Below are positions 44,060-52,323 of a DNA stretch of 64,000 nucleotides, in pieces. How positions within the stretch are numbered: position 1 is the first letter of the stretch; each line of letters starts with the position of its first letter. Position numbers and translations under genes: made by a program. The stretch lies in assembly GCF_028275055.1 (NCBI RefSeq), contig NZ_JAQCNJ010000046.1, positions 1-64,000 on the forward strand, in the 5' to 3' direction. Under the pieces are notes generated by a model. It ran no database searches and was not told the DNA's origin. It was given only the letters and a program-made list of their open reading frames with translations. Origin of the DNA: Haloplanus sp. GTDB taxonomy: Archaea; Halobacteriota; Halobacteria; Halobacteriales; Haloferacaceae.

Positions 44060-44416
44060 TCACGGACCGGGATCGAACCCCGGCCCCGACGACGCCGGCC
44101 CGTCCGTCCCGCTTCCCAGTTCGACGAACTCGCTTTCCGGGACCGGTTCGACCGCCTCGCCGTCCTCGTATCGGAGGTAACTCAGGTAGAACGTCTCGCC
44201 ACAGCCCTCGGCGTCGTCGTCGCGGAGCGTCCCGTCCTCGCCACAGACGAAGCGAACGCCGTCCTCGGATTCGATGTCGTCGTCGCCGCCAGCGTCGACG
44301 TACGTCCACCCCGCCAGCGGGTACGGCGTCACCGACTTGTCTTCGAGATACCCTTTACGTTCGAGTTCGACGATGGCCTCGCAGTTCGGACAGTGGTAGG
44401 TGACGGGATACCCCAT
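44060..44416 (-). CDS. Small zinc-ribbon protein
   Basis: A 118-residue protein. The N-terminal YHCPNCEAIVELERKGYLED and later FVCGEDG and AEGCGETFYLSY give four Cys in a split zinc ribbon. The middle and end are acidic, with a Pro/Gly tail. No named family is recognised. The ATG at 44416 is used; a GTG two codons earlier is possible. It is convergent with rtcB (6 nt between stops). Confidence 0.6.
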   Translation of the reverse strand: MGYPVTYHCPNCEAIVELERKGYLEDKSVTPYPLAGWTYVDAGGDDDIESEDGVRFVCGEDGTLRDDDAEGCGETFYLSYLRYEDGEAVEPVPESEFVELGSGTDGPASSGPGFDPGP

Positions 44417-44560
44417 GCCCACGGTAGGGACGAGACGGACTTATAACGTGTCGTGTGTCATCGTCGCGTTGGTTGGCCGCTCCGCGACGGTGGCCGGCCC
44501 GGGCGCCCACCGAGTCCGCTTTGATACCGGGACCGTACACCTACTCGTGCGCATCCGACG

Positions 44561-45634
44561 CTACCCGACCGCCTGAACAGCCATGTTCAGCGCTTGGGGC
44601 AACAGGACGCTGATGATGATTTGAGACCACATCGTAAATGTCGCCGGATACACCCGGGTGTCACTGATCTCCTGTCGTCGCCGGTCGATGTCCTTCAGTC
44701 GCTCTTCGTCGGTAACCTCCGACTTATTGATGTCGTACGGGTTCCGAATAATGTCCTCTATGTCTGCCTCTAGTTCGTTGATCCGTTGTTCTTTTTTGCT
44801 GGCCATCACGCGGTGCAATGTCATCATAGAGTACGCAATAGAGGCGACACCAATGGTCCATGCCGCGGAAAAAAACACGGCCTCGACAACCCCCGGTTTC
44901 GTCGGGACTGTTCCACCGAACGAGAATAACACTGAGCCATACGTCAGAACGAAATACAGCAGTAGACCGGCGGTATAGAGGTAATATGAGTGCTTGAGGA
45001 GTTGGCCAACCGAGGCGAATCCTCCCATGTTGCGTGGGTCATAAAAGAACATCGTGACGTCTGCGTTCGCTATGCGCCGCGGTAGCAACACGTGAACGCC
45101 AAAATACATGAGTCCGAACTCCACGACAAACGGGATGTAGCCTACTTCCCAGACGAACAACCAGTTGATGAGGCCAGCCGCCCCCTCGGTGGCAACGATG
45201 TTTCCCAGTCCGACGTTCACGATACCATTCACATATACGCCAACAACGGCGATACCGTACACCACGAGTTTGACTCGGAACGGTACGATGCGCTCGAATA
45301 CCGCGATATCATCTCGATCAAGGCTGTCGAGGGGTAGTCCTTCGACCGCACTGGCATAATTGCTGAAGAGGTAACTGATGCCGACAGCCGCGAGAAGTAA
45401 CCCCAGTGGGCCGACAACGACGTACGGCGAGTCAAGGAGAACGTAGGTCGCATCGCCAGTAACATGACTGTACGTGTTGACGATGCCGAAATCGATGACG
45501 AGAAACGCCGCTAAATAGAGGTATGGCGGATAGATGTCTCCAGGGAGTAACTCAGCAAGCCGGTCGACCCGAAGCACTTCCGCGAAACGTTCTACGAGAA
45601 GGGGTTCCTCAACCACGATTGGAGACTCACCCAT
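44561..45634 (-). CDS. Multi-pass membrane protein, AT-richer than its neighbours
   Basis: A 357-residue protein with about seven helices (such as LYLAAFLVIDFGIVNTY and VEAVFFSAAWTIGVASIAYS) and a C-terminal coiled-coil region (KKEQRINELEADIEDIIRNP). No family is recognised. Codons are less GC-rich than in the rest of the window (many ATA, AAT, TAT), consistent with later arrival. The ATG at 45634 is chosen because an AT-rich TATA box sits ~20-30 nt upstream; a TTG start six codons earlier would overlap it. Confidence 0.65.
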   Translation of the reverse strand: MGESPIVVEEPLLVERFAEVLRVDRLAELLPGDIYPPYLYLAAFLVIDFGIVNTYSHVTGDATYVLLDSPYVVVGPLGLLLAAVGISYLFSNYASAVEGLPLDSLDRDDIAVFERIVPFRVKLVVYGIAVVGVYVNGIVNVGLGNIVATEGAAGLINWLFVWEVGYIPFVVEFGLMYFGVHVLLPRRIANADVTMFFYDPRNMGGFASVGQLLKHSYYLYTAGLLLYFVLTYGSVLFSFGGTVPTKPGVVEAVFFSAAWTIGVASIAYSMMTLHRVMASKKEQRINELEADIEDIIRNPYDINKSEVTDEERLKDIDRRRQEISDTRVYPATFTMWSQIIISVLLPQALNMAVQAVG

Positions 45635-45652
45635 GAGTCCGAGTAGTGCCAA

Positions 45653-45665
45653 GTATAATAATAAG
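45653..45665 (-). promoter_or_regulatory. TATA-like box for the membrane-protein gene
   Basis: On the minus strand CTTATTATTATACTTG lies ~19-31 nt before the ATG at 45634, suggesting a leaderless transcript and supporting that start. Confidence 0.45.
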
Positions 45666-45799
45666 TGACAGGGTATCCCACTCCGGCGAACTCCGTCGTC
45701 CTACGGTGGTGCTTTTCAACGACCGATTCGGTCACTCGGAGCATACGTCACGCCGATGCCAGGCATGGGGGTTCACGCACCCGGACAGCCGCGGTGGAG

Positions 45800-46219
45800 T
45801 CACTGCACGACTGTCACCGGGACCGGCGACCCTCGGACGACCGTCTCGGCGACGTTGCCGACGAACAGCCGATCCATCAATCCGCCGCTGTGGCTCCCGA
45901 GCACAACGCCGTCGAACGCTTCCGCACGGTCAAGGATGGTCCGGGCCGGATGGCCAACCCGCACCTCGGTTTGTATCTCGGCGTCGCACTCGGAAGCGAC
46001 CGCCCGCGCCCGGTCCAGGGCATCCTCGGCGTGGTCGTCTGCGACCCCCTCAGGGTCGTCCGAGAGGGCGATTTCGGTCGCCTCACCCATCATCGGCGAC
46101 GGGCCGCCGCTGACGTGGAGCACGGTGACCTTGGCGCCGGGAAAGACCTCGAGCGCGTACCGAAGCGCACGACCGGCCATCTCGGAGTCGTCCATCGGCA
46201 CGAGGACGCGGGCTATCAT
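45800..46219 (-). CDS. Universal stress protein (UspA family)
   Basis: A 139-residue Usp fold. It begins RVLVPMDDSEMAGRALRYAL and ends with the ATP-binding type sequence VVLGSHSGGLMDRLFVGNVA followed by VVRGSPVPVTVV. The GxxG motif class suggests ATP binding. A single-domain form, one of many in haloarchaea. Start at the ATG (46219). Divergent from the LSm operon. Confidence 0.88.
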   Translation of the reverse strand: MIARVLVPMDDSEMAGRALRYALEVFPGAKVTVLHVSGGPSPMMGEATEIALSDDPEGVADDHAEDALDRARAVASECDAEIQTEVRVGHPARTILDRAEAFDGVVLGSHSGGLMDRLFVGNVAETVVRGSPVPVTVVQ

Positions 46220-46278
46220 ACACAGGATACGGCCGACCGACTGATAAGGACCCGCCCGTCGAGCGGCGTTACCTTCGG

Positions 46279-46289
46279 TACGTTTATTA
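46279..46289 (+). promoter_or_regulatory. TATA-like box for the lsm-rpl37e operon
   Basis: ACGTTTATTATTCC lies ~25-35 nt before the ATG at 46314, fitting a leaderless archaeal promoter. Confidence 0.45.
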
Positions 46290-46313
46290 TTCCAACCCAT
46301 AGCCTTTGTTGGC

Positions 46314-46556
46314 ATGAGCGGACGACCCCTCGACGTGCTGGAGGCTTCACTCGACGAGGACGTGACGGTACACCTCAAAGACGGCCGGGCGTTCCACGGC
46401 GTGCTCGGCGGCTACGACCAGCACATGAACGTCGTGATCGAACCGACCGACGATGTCGGTGACATCGACGAGGGCCTTCTCGGCGACCCGGACCTCAAAC
46501 GGATCGACAACACAACCATTATACGCGGAGACAACGTCATGACAATAACAACATGA
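46314..46556 (+). CDS. LSm (Sm-like) RNA-binding protein
   Basis: An 80-residue Sm protein. Sm1 is [23 protein letters not shown] (seen in part as [20 protein letters not shown]), and Sm2 is [13 protein letters not shown]. Forms heptameric rings that bind RNA. Its stop codon overlaps the L37e start by ATGA, the conserved archaeal lsm-rpl37e pairing. Confidence 0.93.
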   Translation: MSGRPLDVLEASLDEDVTVHLKDGRAFHGVLGGYDQHMNVVIEPTDDVGDIDEGLLGDPDLKRIDNTTIIRGDNVMTITT

Positions 46557-46726
46557 CGGGAGCAGGAACGCCGAGCCAAGGAAAGAAAAACAAGACCACC
46601 CACGTCAAATGTCGACGCTGTGGTGAGAAGTCGTACCACGTCCGAAAGAAGGTCTGCTCGTCGTGTGGCTTTGGCAAGTCGGCCAAGCGCCGCGACTACG
46701 AGTGGCAGAGCAAGGCCGGCGAGTAG
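46553..46726 (+). CDS. rpl37e: Large-subunit ribosomal protein L37e
   Basis: A 57-residue basic zinc-binding ribosomal protein. Two CxxC knuckles are visible, [11 protein letters not shown] and [10 protein letters not shown], with the L37e hallmarks [10 protein letters not shown] and [11 protein letters not shown]. The start ATG overlaps the stop of the LSm gene. It lies ~115 bp before purF. Confidence 0.95.
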   Translation: MTGAGTPSQGKKNKTTHVKCRRCGEKSYHVRKKVCSSCGFGKSAKRRDYEWQSKAGE

Positions 46727-46841
46727 CCACGCCGCTCCGCCCCGCGCTCGTGCCCCGAGATGTGTGTCCCTGTTGACTAGTTCTCTCCTCCGCGCGTCGT
46801 AATAACGTGGATTTTTACACTCCCGCACAGTACGGTCGCTC

Positions 46842-48320
46842 ATGGCACACCGGCGGGATCACCGTTCCCCGGACGGGATGACGGAGAAATGTGGCGTCGT
46901 CGGCGTCTCCCTCGCCGGTCGCGACGCCGCGCGACCCCTGTACTACTCGTTGTACGCGCTCCAACACCGGGGCCAGGAGTCGGCAGGAATCGTCACGCAC
47001 GACGGGTTCCAGCAACACAGCCGCGTCGAGATGGGGCTCGTCGGCGACGTTTTCGACGCCGACGACCTCGATCAGTTGAACGGGCCGACCGGCATCGGCC
47101 ACGTCCGCTACCCGACGTCGGGCGGCGTCAACACCTGTTGTGCACAGCCGTTTTCGGTTTCGTTCAAATCCGGATCGCTCGGCCTCGCACACAACGGCAA
47201 CCTGGTCAACGCCGCCGAGATCCGGTCGGAACTGGAGGCGCTCGGACACGCCTTCACATCAAACGGTGACACCGAGGTGATCGCCCACGACCTCGCACGG
47301 AACCTCCTGGAGGAGGATCTGGTCCGTGCGGTCAAGCGGACCATGGGCCGCATCCACGGGTCGTACGCGCTGACGATCATGCACGACGACGCCGTTCTCG
47401 GGGTACGCGACCCGCAGGGGAACCGCCCCCTGTGCATCGGCGAACTCGACGACGGCTACGTGTTGGCCTCCGAGTCGGCCGCCATCGACACGCTCGATGG
47501 CACTCTCGTCCGCGACGTTCGTCCGGGCGAGTTGATCGTTCTCGCGCCCGACGGCTCCGGTTTCGACTCGTATCAACTGCTCGACCGCGACGACACCGCC
47601 CACTGCTTTTTCGAACACGTCTACTTCGCCCGCCCGGACTCGGTCATCGACGACAGCCTCGTATACGACGTGCGCCGAGATCTCGGTGGGGAACTGTGGG
47701 CCGAGACCGGCATCGAGACGGACGTGGTAATGCCCGTTCCGGACTCCGGACGCTCGTTTGCCTCGGGGTACGCCGAAGCCGCAAACGCCGACGGCGCGGA
47801 CGTTGAGTTCGCGGAGGGGTTGATGAAAAACCGGTACGTCGGCCGCACGTTCATCATGCCAACACAGGACGAACGCGAACGCGCCGTTCGGCTGAAGCTC
47901 AACCCGATCAAAAGCACCGTGGAGGGCAAAACCGTCACCATCATCGACGACAGCATCGTCCGGGGAACCACCTCGACGCAACTGGTCGATCTGATCCGCG
48001 AGGCAGGCGCCGAGGAGGTCCACGTCCGCATCGGCGCACCGCCGATCGTCGCCCCGTGTTACATGGGCATCGACATGGCGAGCCGGGACGAACTCATCGC
48101 GGCCGACAAAAGTACCGAGGAGATCCGGGAGATGGTTGAGGCCGACAGCCTCGCCTACCTCTCCATCGACGCCATCGCCGACGTTCTCGACCGGTCGCAT
48201 GGCGACCTGTGTCTTGGCTGTGTTACCGGCGAGTACCCGTACGACATCGACGGCGAACGAACCGACCGAGAGGTGTCCCGACCCGCCGTCGGCAGCGGCT
48301 CCGCCCCCGCAGACGACTAA
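46842..48320 (+). CDS. purF: Amidophosphoribosyltransferase
   Basis: A 492-residue class II glutamine amidotransferase for the first step of purine synthesis. The catalytic Cys is in EKCGVVGVSLAG near residue 17, after a short propeptide; GHVRYPTSGGVNTCCAQPF and LAHNGNLVNAAEIR follow. The phosphoribosyl site is TIIDDSIVRGTTSTQLVDL. A C-terminal CLGCVTGEYP and further Cys could bind an Fe-S cluster, as in Bacillus-type PurF. Start: ATG 46842 (ATG 46878 is the alternative); a TTTTTACA element ~30 nt upstream supports the first. Confidence 0.95.
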   Translation: MAHRRDHRSPDGMTEKCGVVGVSLAGRDAARPLYYSLYALQHRGQESAGIVTHDGFQQHSRVEMGLVGDVFDADDLDQLNGPTGIGHVRYPTSGGVNTCCAQPFSVSFKSGSLGLAHNGNLVNAAEIRSELEALGHAFTSNGDTEVIAHDLARNLLEEDLVRAVKRTMGRIHGSYALTIMHDDAVLGVRDPQGNRPLCIGELDDGYVLASESAAIDTLDGTLVRDVRPGELIVLAPDGSGFDSYQLLDRDDTAHCFFEHVYFARPDSVIDDSLVYDVRRDLGGELWAETGIETDVVMPVPDSGRSFASGYAEAANADGADVEFAEGLMKNRYVGRTFIMPTQDERERAVRLKLNPIKSTVEGKTVTIIDDSIVRGTTSTQLVDLIREAGAEEVHVRIGAPPIVAPCYMGIDMASRDELIAADKSTEEIREMVEADSLAYLSIDAIADVLDRSHGDLCLGCVTGEYPYDIDGERTDREVSRPAVGSGSAPADD

Positions 48321-48405
48321 CCCAACCTGTCAGGGGTGTGAAAGCGGCAATCACAGGCGAAACCGGCAATATTTTTCAATGGGTCGTGTGTATCCGTATC
48401 TGACA

Positions 48406-49128
48406 ATGACCGAGGAACGCGACGCTTGGCTGGGACGGCGACGGTTGTTGCGGGCGGGTGCCGGTGCCGTCGGGGCTGGTCTCGTGGGTGCTGGAACGAC
48501 CGGGACCGCAGCCGCGCAGTCCGACCCGTTCGACGGGTGGTTGAGTAGCGTGGGCAACTACGAGGGACTCGTCGACGAGACGGGAACCGACGAGGTAACC
48601 GTCGAGGTCGGCGTCGAACAGGGCAGCGGTGCCTTCGGCTTCGGGCCGGCCGCGGTCCAGGTCGACCCCGGGACGACCGTCGTCTGGGAGTGGACCGGCG
48701 AAGGCGGCGTTCACAACGTCGCCGCCGAGGCGGGGGCCGACTTCGCCAGTGAAACCCTCCAGGAGGAGGGCGCCACGTTCGAGCAGACGTTCGAGGAGGA
48801 GGGCGTCGTCAAGTACTTCTGCCAGCCACACCGGGCGCTGGAGATGAAAGGTGTCGTTGTCGTCGGCGACGTCGACACCGGCGCGGAGGTGATCGGTGGT
48901 GGCGACGGTGGCGGTGGTGGTGGCGGTGATGGCGGTAGCGGCGACGGCGGTGGCGGTGGCGGCGACGGGAGCGGTGACGGCAGTGGCTTCGTCATGTCGC
49001 TGACGGTCGGTGGTGCCATCGTCGCGGCGTTTCTCTCGCCGATCATCTTCGGTCTCGTCTTGATGTTGCGCGACGCGTCGGACAACACGGCCGAAGAGCC
49101 CGCGGAACACGGCGAGTCGGGCCACTAG
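48406..49128 (+). CDS. Halocyanin-like blue copper protein with membrane anchor
   Basis: A 240-residue exported cupredoxin. The Tat signal RRRLLRAGAGAVGAGLVG and cleavage region AAAQSD come first. The cupredoxin domain (~45-155) has copper ligands in GGVHNVAAE (His) and KYFCQPHRALEMKG (Cys, His, Met). A Gly-rich linker (~165-200) leads to one C-terminal helix (VGGAIVAAFLSPIIFGLVLM). So copper sits on the outer face, tethered. It is next to nirK and a regulator, so it likely donates electrons for nitrite reduction. ATG at 48406 is chosen; a start ten codons earlier exists. Confidence 0.88.
   Translation: MTEERDAWLGRRRLLRAGAGAVGAGLVGAGTTGTAAAQSDPFDGWLSSVGNYEGLVDETGTDEVTVEVGVEQGSGAFGFGPAAVQVDPGTTVVWEWTGEGGVHNVAAEAGADFASETLQEEGATFEQTFEEEGVVKYFCQPHRALEMKGVVVVGDVDTGAEVIGGGDGGGGGGGDGGSGDGGGGGGDGSGDGSGFVMSLTVGGAIVAAFLSPIIFGLVLMLRDASDNTAEEPAEHGESGH
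48892..48990 (+). repeat. Low-complexity GGTGGC-type repeat encoding the Gly-rich linker
   Basis: About 100 bp of imperfect GGT/GGC/GAC units encode a Gly/Asp/Ser linker in the halocyanin. Such repeats can change length by slippage. Confidence 0.6.
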
Positions 49129-49757
49129 AACTCGGTGTCGTCGGCGAACGCGCGGATGATCGCGCCCTCGGCACGGTGGAGTCGTTCACTCGCGGTCGAT
49201 TTCGCGATACCGAGGTGGTCCGCGAGTTCCGTCAGCGTACACTCCCGTGGCGTGTCGTAGTACCCGCGTTCGAGCGCCGTCTCGATCAGCCGTCGCTGTT
49301 CCTCGCTCACGACCGAGTCGTCGTCGGCCGACGTGTGGATCGACCGCACGTCGAACTCCAGTCCGAACGTCCGGAGTTGCTCCCCCAGCGACGACAGGCG
49401 GTCCCGCGAGGCGGTGATGTTGAGCGTTGCGACGCCGTCCCGGACGGTCACCGGCGGTTCGAACGGGGCACGGGAGTTTCGCATCGACAACAACACGAGC
49501 GGTTCGTCCGTCTCGAACTGGACGAGCGCCCGGTTCTCGCCCCGGTGGAGTACCTCGAAGATACGGACGCCGCCCGTGTCGTCGAGTTGCGAGAGTACGG
49601 TCGCGATGTTCTCGGCGGTTATCTCAACCAACCCGACACCCGTCTCACCGTCGGGGAGCGCCGCGAGAACGCGCCAGGTCGCCTCGGGAAACCGCGTCGA
49701 GAGCTCCGCGATCCAGACCGACTCGGGGATGGTCACCGCGAGTGTCGCAGTCGGCAT
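49125..49757 (-). CDS. Bat-type HTH regulator beside nirK
   Basis: A 210-residue regulator. Residues ~1-140 form an N-terminal sensor-like domain of the haloarchaeal DmsR/NarO type (RIFEVLHRGENRALVQFETD) without the Cys cluster of NarO. The C-terminal ~55 residues are HTH_10: VVSEEQRRLIETALERGYYD then LGIAKSTASERLHRAE. The ATG at 49757 is chosen because a TATTTGA box lies ~26-33 nt upstream; an earlier ATG at 49781 overlaps it. Its stop shares CTAG with the halocyanin stop. Likely controls the nitrite reductase genes. Confidence 0.82.
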   Translation of the reverse strand: MPTATLAVTIPESVWIAELSTRFPEATWRVLAALPDGETGVGLVEITAENIATVLSQLDDTGGVRIFEVLHRGENRALVQFETDEPLVLLSMRNSRAPFEPPVTVRDGVATLNITASRDRLSSLGEQLRTFGLEFDVRSIHTSADDDSVVSEEQRRLIETALERGYYDTPRECTLTELADHLGIAKSTASERLHRAEGAIIRAFADDTEF

Positions 49758-49782
49758 GCCCCAACTCTCGGGGTCCGACATC

Positions 49783-49790
49783 AAATACCC
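49783..49790 (-). promoter_or_regulatory. TATA-like box for the Bat-type HTH gene
   Basis: On the minus strand GGTATTTGATG lies ~26-33 nt before the ATG at 49757, which suggests a leaderless transcript. Confidence 0.4.
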
Positions 49791-49889
49791 TGCCGGACCC
49801 TCGTCGCTTGAAAAGTGGCGTGACCTCGTGTGGTATGACCCGCCGCGAGTCGGCGTCACGGGACCGGTCGCGACGCCGACGCGATCAGG

Positions 49890-50987
49890 TCAGGCGGGCG
49901 TGGTTTTGCCACCTCCCTCCCGTGGGTCGGGGTCGAAGATCTCCGGACGCTCCTCGCCCTCGGCGGTGACGATCGCCAGACAGCCCCGGCGGGCGACCCG
50001 GCTGAGCGCGTGGTCAACGAGTTTGAAGTTCCCCGGGACTGGGAACTCCATCGTCGCGATACAGGTGCTCCCGGGCGCGACCGGCGAGGTCTGGATGTGG
50101 GTCTGTGGCTCCGTCGTGAGCGAGCCCTGTGGCCAGAACTCCTCCCAGACGTTGCCGATGGGGTGGAAACTACTGGTGAGGTTGGGACCGCCGGTGACGA
50201 AGTACACCCGCGCGGTGTTCCCGGTGGACACCGTCGCCGCCGAGCCGTGGACGTCCGGGGTCATAGCGTACTTCTCCCCGTTCATGACGACGTAGGTCGG
50301 GTCCTCCGCCTTCATCGCCGCCATGTCGAAGCTGTGGTTGCCCTCCTGGCCCACCTGGCCGTCGGTGTAGAGTTCGTGCTGTCCGAGGTAGAGTTCCTGA
50401 TCGACCTCAGGGAGGCCTGCCTCGGGTTCGACGAGGATGACCCCGAACATGCCGGCGCTGATGTGCATGTCCATGTTCGGGACGGCACAGTGGTAGATGT
50501 ACGCGCCGGGGTATCTCGCCGCGAACCGCAGGTGTGCCGTCTCGCCGGGCGCGGTCATCGTCGCCTCGGCGCCGCCACCGGGTCCCGCGGCGGCGTGGAA
50601 GTCCACGTTGTGTGGCAGGGCGTTCTCCGAGGGGTTCTCGAAGGTGAGGTTCACCGTGTCGCCACGCCGGACCCGGACCATCGGTCCGGGAACCTGTCCG
50701 TTGTACGTCATATAGTCGAAGGTGACGCCGGGTTCGACCTCGGCGGTCACCTCCTCGGGGCGGAGGGTCACGTCCACCTCCGCCGGTTCGTCCCGGTCGA
50801 TCGGTTCCGGGATATCTGTCGGATCGGCCGCGACCCGGTCGACGCTGGGCGTCGGCGCCTGCTCAACGCGGTCGCGCTGTTTCTGTGCCGCCTCCGTTGA
50901 GGGGGCCTGAACGCTGCATCCCGCGGCCGCCGCCGCACCACCGACCCCGAGCGCTTGGAGCGCTCGACGCCGGGTTGTTTCGAACAT
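49890..50987 (-). CDS. nirK: Copper-containing nitrite reductase NirK
   Basis: A 365-residue exported enzyme. A Tat-type signal with the lipobox-like AAAAAGC at Cys24 suggests anchoring. The two cupredoxin domains have the expected ligands: H126 and H131 (with the catalytic Asp D129) in LPHNVDFHA, H166-C167 in IYHCAVPN, H175 and M180 in MDMHISAGM, and the second-domain histidines H275 (SSFHPIG) and H326 (FKLVDHALS). Nitrite is reduced to NO outside the membrane. No NO reductase or nitrate reductase is in the window. Confidence 0.95.
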   Translation of the reverse strand: MFETTRRRALQALGVGGAAAAAGCSVQAPSTEAAQKQRDRVEQAPTPSVDRVAADPTDIPEPIDRDEPAEVDVTLRPEEVTAEVEPGVTFDYMTYNGQVPGPMVRVRRGDTVNLTFENPSENALPHNVDFHAAAGPGGGAEATMTAPGETAHLRFAARYPGAYIYHCAVPNMDMHISAGMFGVILVEPEAGLPEVDQELYLGQHELYTDGQVGQEGNHSFDMAAMKAEDPTYVVMNGEKYAMTPDVHGSAATVSTGNTARVYFVTGGPNLTSSFHPIGNVWEEFWPQGSLTTEPQTHIQTSPVAPGSTCIATMEFPVPGNFKLVDHALSRVARRGCLAIVTAEGEERPEIFDPDPREGGGKTTPA

Positions 50988-51154
50988 TGGTGGTCACCTC
51001 TACACCTCCATCTGTCGGAGCCACACGTATGAACCAGGACGGGGATTCCCTCGGGCCGGGATCCACCCCGAACCAGTTCGGGCCGAGGAGGTGTAGGCGG
51101 GGAACGGCCGCGGCTGGTGGCGGCGTGGCGGCGGGACGACAGGGAGTATCCCCG

Positions 51155-51556
51155 TCAGCAACAGAAGATGAACGGGTAGACGAGGCTCACACGGTCGCCG
51201 TCCTCGATCTCCGTGTCGAATCCGTCTAATACTTCGTTGAACTTCCCGTTGATCAGCACGCGGGCGTATGGTTTGGTCTGTTCGCCCTCGGGATTTTTGT
51301 GCCACCTGCCGGGGAGGTTCTCTGGCGGCTCGGCCCACCCGGTCGTCGTCGCCTCGGCCTCCGTCTCCGCGACCAGCATCTCCGCGAGTTCCGGCCGTTC
51401 GTCGAACAACCTCTCGAGGAGGGCACGCAGTGTCGTCCCCTCGAACGTGAACTCCTGGTGGGGCTGGTCCATCCGCGCACGGACGTGCCCCGTCGCGTGG
51501 AGCGCGACGGTCGTCCCCGGCGTACTCTCGACCTCGGCCTCTGTTGTCGTACTCAT
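51155..51556 (-). CDS. MoaD/ThiS-like beta-grasp protein ending in Cys-Cys
   Basis: A 133-residue protein upstream of nirK on the same strand. The fold is that of MoaD/ThiS: FEGTTLRALLERLFDERPEL, then VLINGKFNEVLDGFDTEIED and GDRVSLVYPF. Unusually, the C-terminus is PFIFCC instead of the diglycine needed for sulfur transfer. A ~25-residue insert (GWAEPPENLPGRWHKNPEGE) is also unlike normal MoaD. The cysteines could bind copper or iron or act as thiols. The ATG at 51556 is chosen. Co-transcription with nirK is likely, with ~168 bp between them. Confidence 0.75.
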   Translation of the reverse strand: MSTTTEAEVESTPGTTVALHATGHVRARMDQPHQEFTFEGTTLRALLERLFDERPELAEMLVAETEAEATTTGWAEPPENLPGRWHKNPEGEQTKPYARVLINGKFNEVLDGFDTEIEDGDRVSLVYPFIFCC

Positions 51557-51674
51557 GACGTATTTGGATACGCAAGGCCCCCCGGAAAAGCTGTGTGCGA
51601 ACATGTTCGAACCGGGTCGAACGGACTCGATCGGCAAACGGCGGGCCTAAGTAACTCCCTCAGCCAAGTGTCGT

Positions 51675-52051
51675 ATGGTGCGTGATCCGCTGTCGGGTGA
51701 CGACTCGCCCGACCTGCAGTCGGTTCTCGATGCGCTCGACGACGCCGACTGCCGGACCATCATCAGGCATCTCGACGAACCGATGACGGCCACCGAGGTG
51801 TCCGGGGAGTGTGATATCCCCATGTCGACGACATACCGAAAGCTCGACCTGCTTACCGACGCCTCGCTGCTCGTCGAGGGAACGGAGATCAGGCCCGACG
51901 GCCACCACGCGACCCGGTACGGACTCGACTTCGAGACGGTCTCCATCGGCGTGACCGAGACCAGAGCGATCGAGGTGTCGATCGACCGGCCGGCACGGAC
52001 CGCCGACGAACGCCTCGCGTCCCTGTGGGGGAGGTTCGGAAGGAGACATGA
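51675..52051 (+). CDS. Winged-helix regulator with a late frameshift, coupled to a membrane protein
   Basis: An HTH regulator of ~125 residues: LDALDDADCRTIIRHLDEPM, then CDIPMSTTYRKLDLL. The frame as given runs on far past the next gene with Arg-rich, non-conserved sequence. Adding one G to the five-G run at 52027-52031 yields LASLWGEVRKET and a stop that overlaps the next ATG (ATGA), as seen in other regulator/membrane pairs. So the record is one base short, by mutation or sequencing error. It pairs with the three-helix protein at 52048. Confidence 0.75.
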
Positions 52052-52323
52052 GTCACCTCGATATCGCATTGACGGCGGTCAAATCCGGGATGCTCCTGCT
52101 GGGGAGTCTCATCGTCCTCCTCTCGTGGAAGGCCTACCGCCGAACGGGCGCTCCCGCGTTGCGGGCGCTCAGCGTCGGCTTCGGGCTGGTCACGGTGGGC
52201 GCCATCGCCGCCGGCGTTGGCCACCAGTTCACGTCGCTCTCGCTCGCACAGTCGGTCGTCATCGAGAGCACGCTCACGTTCCTTGGCTTCGCGGTCATCA
52301 TCTACTCGCTGTACGCCGAGTGA
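52048..52323 (+). CDS. Three-helix membrane protein, partner of the winged-helix regulator
   Basis: A 91-residue protein with three helices: SGMLLLGSLIVLLSWKAY, LRALSVGFGLVTVGAIAAGV and ESTLTFLGFAVIIYSLYA. It begins inside the end of the regulator gene. Haloarchaea have many such HTH/DUF7521-type pairs, thought to pass membrane signals to DNA. It ends next to the convergent DUF420 gene with no gap between stops. Confidence 0.75.
   Translation: MSHLDIALTAVKSGMLLLGSLIVLLSWKAYRRTGAPALRALSVGFGLVTVGAIAAGVGHQFTSLSLAQSVVIESTLTFLGFAVIIYSLYAE

Noticed and set aside
48892-48990. GGT-rich repeat as an independent repeat element
   Set aside because: It lies in frame and encodes the halocyanin linker.
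51000-51575. A second minus-strand frame over the MoaD-like gene
   Set aside because: Arg/Gly-rich shifted-frame product; the beta-grasp protein in the other frame is clearly coding.
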